From: an uncultured Achromobacter sp.
GTDB lineage: Bacteria; Pseudomonadota; Gammaproteobacteria; Burkholderiales; Burkholderiaceae_B
DNA: 7,744 bases
Direction: 5' to 3'
Assembly (NCBI GenBank): GCA_913775005.1
Contig: CAJYKY010000441.1
Location: forward strand, 1-7,744
The translations under genes were made by a program, and so were the position numbers. A model generated the notes under the pieces. The model ran no database searches, was not told the DNA's origin, and saw nothing but the letters and a program-made list of their open reading frames with translations. This document shows, piece after piece, positions 5,786 through 7,744 of this stretch (position 1 is its first letter; the number at the start of each line of letters is the position of its first letter).

Positions 5786-6292
5786 ATGACCCAAAAAACC
5801 TTGAAGGATCTGTTTATCCACGAACTATCCGACGTGTACAGCGCTGAAAAGCAATTGACCCGCGCCTTGCCCAAGATGGCGCGTGCCGCGACCGACCCCG
5901 CGCTGGCCGAAGCGTTCACGCAGCATCTGGAAGAAACGCGCGGCCAGGTTGAACGCATCGACAAGATTGTGGAGTCTGCCGACTTCCGCTTGAAGCGCGT
6001 CAAGTGCGCCGCCATGGAAGGTCTGGTGGAAGAAGGCGCGGACGTTATTGAAGATGTCGAAAAAGGTCCCGTGCGCGACGCCGCGTTGATTGCCGCCGCC
6101 CAGAAGGTCGAGCATTACGAAATTGCAAGCTACGGTACGTTGTCCACTTTCGCCAAGCAATTGGGCCTGACTGACGCCATGAAACTGCTGAAGGAAACGC
6201 TGGCCGAAGAAAAGGCGACGGATGAAAAGCTTGGCATGCTGGCCTTGCAGCAGACCAACGCCGAAGCGGCTCGGGTCGGCAAGGACAAGTAA
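5786..6292 (+). CDS. Ferritin-like DUF892 / YciE-YciF family protein
   Basis: This 168-residue all-helical protein belongs to the DUF892 (PF05974) family, related to E. coli YciE and YciF. It starts with KTLKDLFIHELSDVYSAEKQL (1-23; longer motif abbreviated by position), the classic first helix. Possible di-metal ligands are Glu21, Glu50 with His47, Glu109 and His110 in QKVEHYEIASY, and acidic residues in LKETLAEEKATDEKL (135-149). Members adopt a four-helix ferritin-like bundle and are often induced by osmotic or general stress; their chemistry is not settled. The ATG at 5786 has AGGAG six bases upstream; longer in-frame extensions lack family similarity. It is 33 bases from the ZIP transporter gene on the same strand, so the two are probably one transcript. 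Confidence 0.92.
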   Translation: MTQKTLKDLFIHELSDVYSAEKQLTRALPKMARAATDPALAEAFTQHLEETRGQVERIDKIVESADFRLKRVKCAAMEGLVEEGADVIEDVEKGPVRDAALIAAAQKVEHYEIASYGTLSTFAKQLGLTDAMKLLKETLAEEKATDEKLGMLALQQTNAEAARVGKDK

Positions 6293-6325
6293 GCACGGCC
6301 CGCCCACCCACACCCGGAACCCGAC

Positions 6326-7219
6326 ATGAGCACCGATGCGCGGATCGCGTCAAGAATGATGGCCCTGCGCACCTGCATGTGGGTGTTTCTGGTGCTGGCG
6401 GGCATTGCCGGCACGTATCACGGCTGGCTGGTGCTGCACGCGCGCCACCCTCACGTAGGTGATGCGCTGCTGGGCGGTTTGATGGCGGCAGGCGCCACCG
6501 CGCTCGGTGCGCTGCCCGTGTGGTTCTGCCAGACACTGTCGGGCAAAGTGCAGGACACCTTGTTGGGCTTTGGTGCGGGCGTCATGTTGGCCGCCAGCGC
6601 GTTTTCGCTGGTGATGCCGGCCATTGCTGCCGCAGGCGGGCTGGGGATGGGGCCGTGGACATCGGGCCTGGTCGTGGGCGCCGCGATATTGCTGGGCGCA
6701 GGCGCGCTGCTGGTTATGGACCAGACCGTGCCGCACGAACACTTCATTAAAGGCCGCGAAGGCGCTGACGCTAAGACATTGCGCCGCGCGTGGCTTTTCG
6801 TTTTCGCCATCACGTTGCACAACCTGCCGGAAGGCTTGGCGATTGGCGTCGGTTATGTCGGCACGGACACATTGCGCGGCAGCGCGCTGGCCATCGGCAT
6901 TGCGATTCAGGATGTGCCTGAAGGTTTGGTCGTCGCGGTGGCGTTACGCGCGGCGGGCTATTCGCGCGGCTTCGCCACCGCCATCGGCATGGCGTCGGGT
7001 TTGGTCGAGCCGGTGGGCGCGGTGCTGGGCGCGGCGCTTGTTGGCGCGTCGGCCCAGCTGCTGCCATGGGGCCTGGGCTTTGCCGCGGGCGCCATGTTGT
7101 TTGTCGTCAGCCACGAGATCATTCCCGAGTCCCACCGCAAAGGCCATGAGGCCTGGGCGACGGGCGGGTTGATGCTCGGGTTTGTGTTGATGACGCTGCT
7201 GGATACCGCGCTGGCGTAG
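6326..7219 (+). CDS. ZIP-family divalent metal transporter
   Basis: This 297-residue inner-membrane protein has about eight hydrophobic segments and imports Zn2+ or related divalent ions. The two signature metal helices are ITLHNLPEG (162-170) and IAIQDVPEG (192-200). By alignment to remembered B. bronchiseptica BbZIP with a constant 12-residue offset, the binuclear-site residues are all kept: Met87, His165, Asn166, Glu169, Asp196, Glu199 and Glu228. The loop HEHFIKGREG (137-146) lies between segments 3 and 4 as in that protein, and the C-terminal SHEIIPESHRKGHE (262-275) is also conserved. The protein is slightly shorter at the N-terminus than BbZIP. The ATG at 6326 has only a weak purine stretch upstream, consistent with coupling to the ferritin-like gene. 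Cation specificity cannot be read from the sequence. Confidence 0.95.
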   Translation: MSTDARIASRMMALRTCMWVFLVLAGIAGTYHGWLVLHARHPHVGDALLGGLMAAGATALGALPVWFCQTLSGKVQDTLLGFGAGVMLAASAFSLVMPAIAAAGGLGMGPWTSGLVVGAAILLGAGALLVMDQTVPHEHFIKGREGADAKTLRRAWLFVFAITLHNLPEGLAIGVGYVGTDTLRGSALAIGIAIQDVPEGLVVAVALRAAGYSRGFATAIGMASGLVEPVGAVLGAALVGASAQLLPWGLGFAAGAMLFVVSHEIIPESHRKGHEAWATGGLMLGFVLMTLLDTALA

Positions 7220-7236
7220 AAAGTGGCCGCCCCCCA

Positions 7237-7744
7237 TCACACCTGCGCTTGCCCGCCGTCCACGAACAGCTCTGCGCCATTGACGAAGCTGGCATCGCTC
7301 GACGCCAGAAACAACGCGGCGCTGGCGATCTCGGACGGCTCGCCGACGCGGCCCAGCGGAATCTGCGCGGCAAGATAATCCAGCAGGCCCTGTTGCTGAG
7401 CCGCATCCGGCCCGGCCAGATCCACCAGGCCCGGCGTACGCGTGGCGCCGGGGCTGATCGTGTTGACGCGGATGTTGCGGTCCTTCAGGTCCAGGATCCA
7501 CGACCGCGCAAACGCACGCACTGCCGCCTTCGATGCCGAATACACGCTGAACGCGGCGGTGCCCGAGCTGCCCGCCGTGGAGCCGGTAAGAATCACCGAC
7601 GCGCCGTCTGCCAACAGCGGCAAGGCCTTTTGCACGGTGAATAGCACGCTCTTGACGTTGCGGTCGAAGGTGTCGTCGTAGTGCTGCTCGGTGATGTCGC
7701 CCAGGGGCAACATCGAACCGCCGCCCGCGTTGACGAACAGGACA
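7237..7744 (-). CDS. Short-chain dehydrogenase/reductase (N-terminus outside window)
   Basis: The frame runs from the right edge to a TGA at 7239-7237 and gives about 168 C-terminal residues of a classical SDR. Visible landmarks in order are VLFVNAGGG (the NAG motif that stabilises the central sheet), the catalytic Asn in FDRNVKS, ILTGSTAG with the catalytic Ser, YSASKAA with the Tyr-x-x-x-Lys pair, the NTISPGATRTPG loop after the active site, and the ending FVNGAELFVDGGQAQV. The glycine-rich TGxxxGIG cofactor loop must lie beyond the window. The enzyme would be an NAD(P)H-dependent oxidoreductase; the substrate is not predictable. An internal ATG at 7713 is not the start because homology continues upstream. 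It is convergent with the ZIP gene with only 17 bases between stops and no visible terminator there. Confidence 0.93.
   Translation of the reverse strand, partial: VLFVNAGGGSMLPLGDITEQHYDDTFDRNVKSVLFTVQKALPLLADGASVILTGSTAGSSGTAAFSVYSASKAAVRAFARSWILDLKDRNIRVNTISPGATRTPGLVDLAGPDAAQQQGLLDYLAAQIPLGRVGEPSEIASAALFLASSDASFVNGAELFVDGGQAQV

Overview
The window is high-GC DNA with the gene style of a beta-proteobacterium of the Alcaligenaceae. Achromobacter or Bordetella is the likeliest source: the ZIP transporter matches the B. bronchiseptica ZIP protein position by position at its metal ligands. This assignment rests on remembered protein families, not on a database search. Seven protein genes are well supported and two of them run off the window edges. 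One very short leader ORF is also proposed.

Layout. Positions 1-1624 (+) hold the 3' end of a large beta-rich exoprotein gene (filamentous-haemagglutinin-like), followed after 9 bases by a SapC-family gene. A strong two-way terminator (1648-1677) separates these from the convergent alanine aminotransferase gene alaA (minus, 1696-2973). Next on the minus strand is the two-gene operon rtcB-prfH (4914 down to 3164). Its upstream region (4915-5168) contains a 12-codon ORF with a near-perfect Shine-Dalgarno site and a chain of hairpins. A small DUF3606 gene (minus, 5396-5569) with its own terminator lies beyond that. Divergent from it is a probable (+) operon of a ferritin-like DUF892/YciE protein and a ZIP metal transporter (5786-7219). 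The window ends inside a convergent short-chain dehydrogenase gene (minus, 7237 to the edge).

Main point. rtcB and prfH form the recently described bacterial ribosome rescue and repair pair. PrfH is a GGQ release factor that frees the nascent chain from ribosomes nicked in the 16S decoding centre, and its partner RtcB ligase reseals the nick. All expected catalytic residues are present in both proteins and the genes are joined by a TGATG stop/start overlap. The new observation is the leader: a strongly initiated mini-ORF (MQKQTSRLAGRA) is followed 15 bases later by a 9-bp-stem hairpin and then by further hairpins that can pair in alternative ways, while rtcB itself has only a weak ribosome-binding site. 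This arrangement would fit translation-sensing attenuation that switches on repair when ribosomes are damaged. That regulatory idea is inference. The other genes look like ordinary chromosomal genes, and I see no insertion sequence, tRNA, CRISPR array or attachment site.
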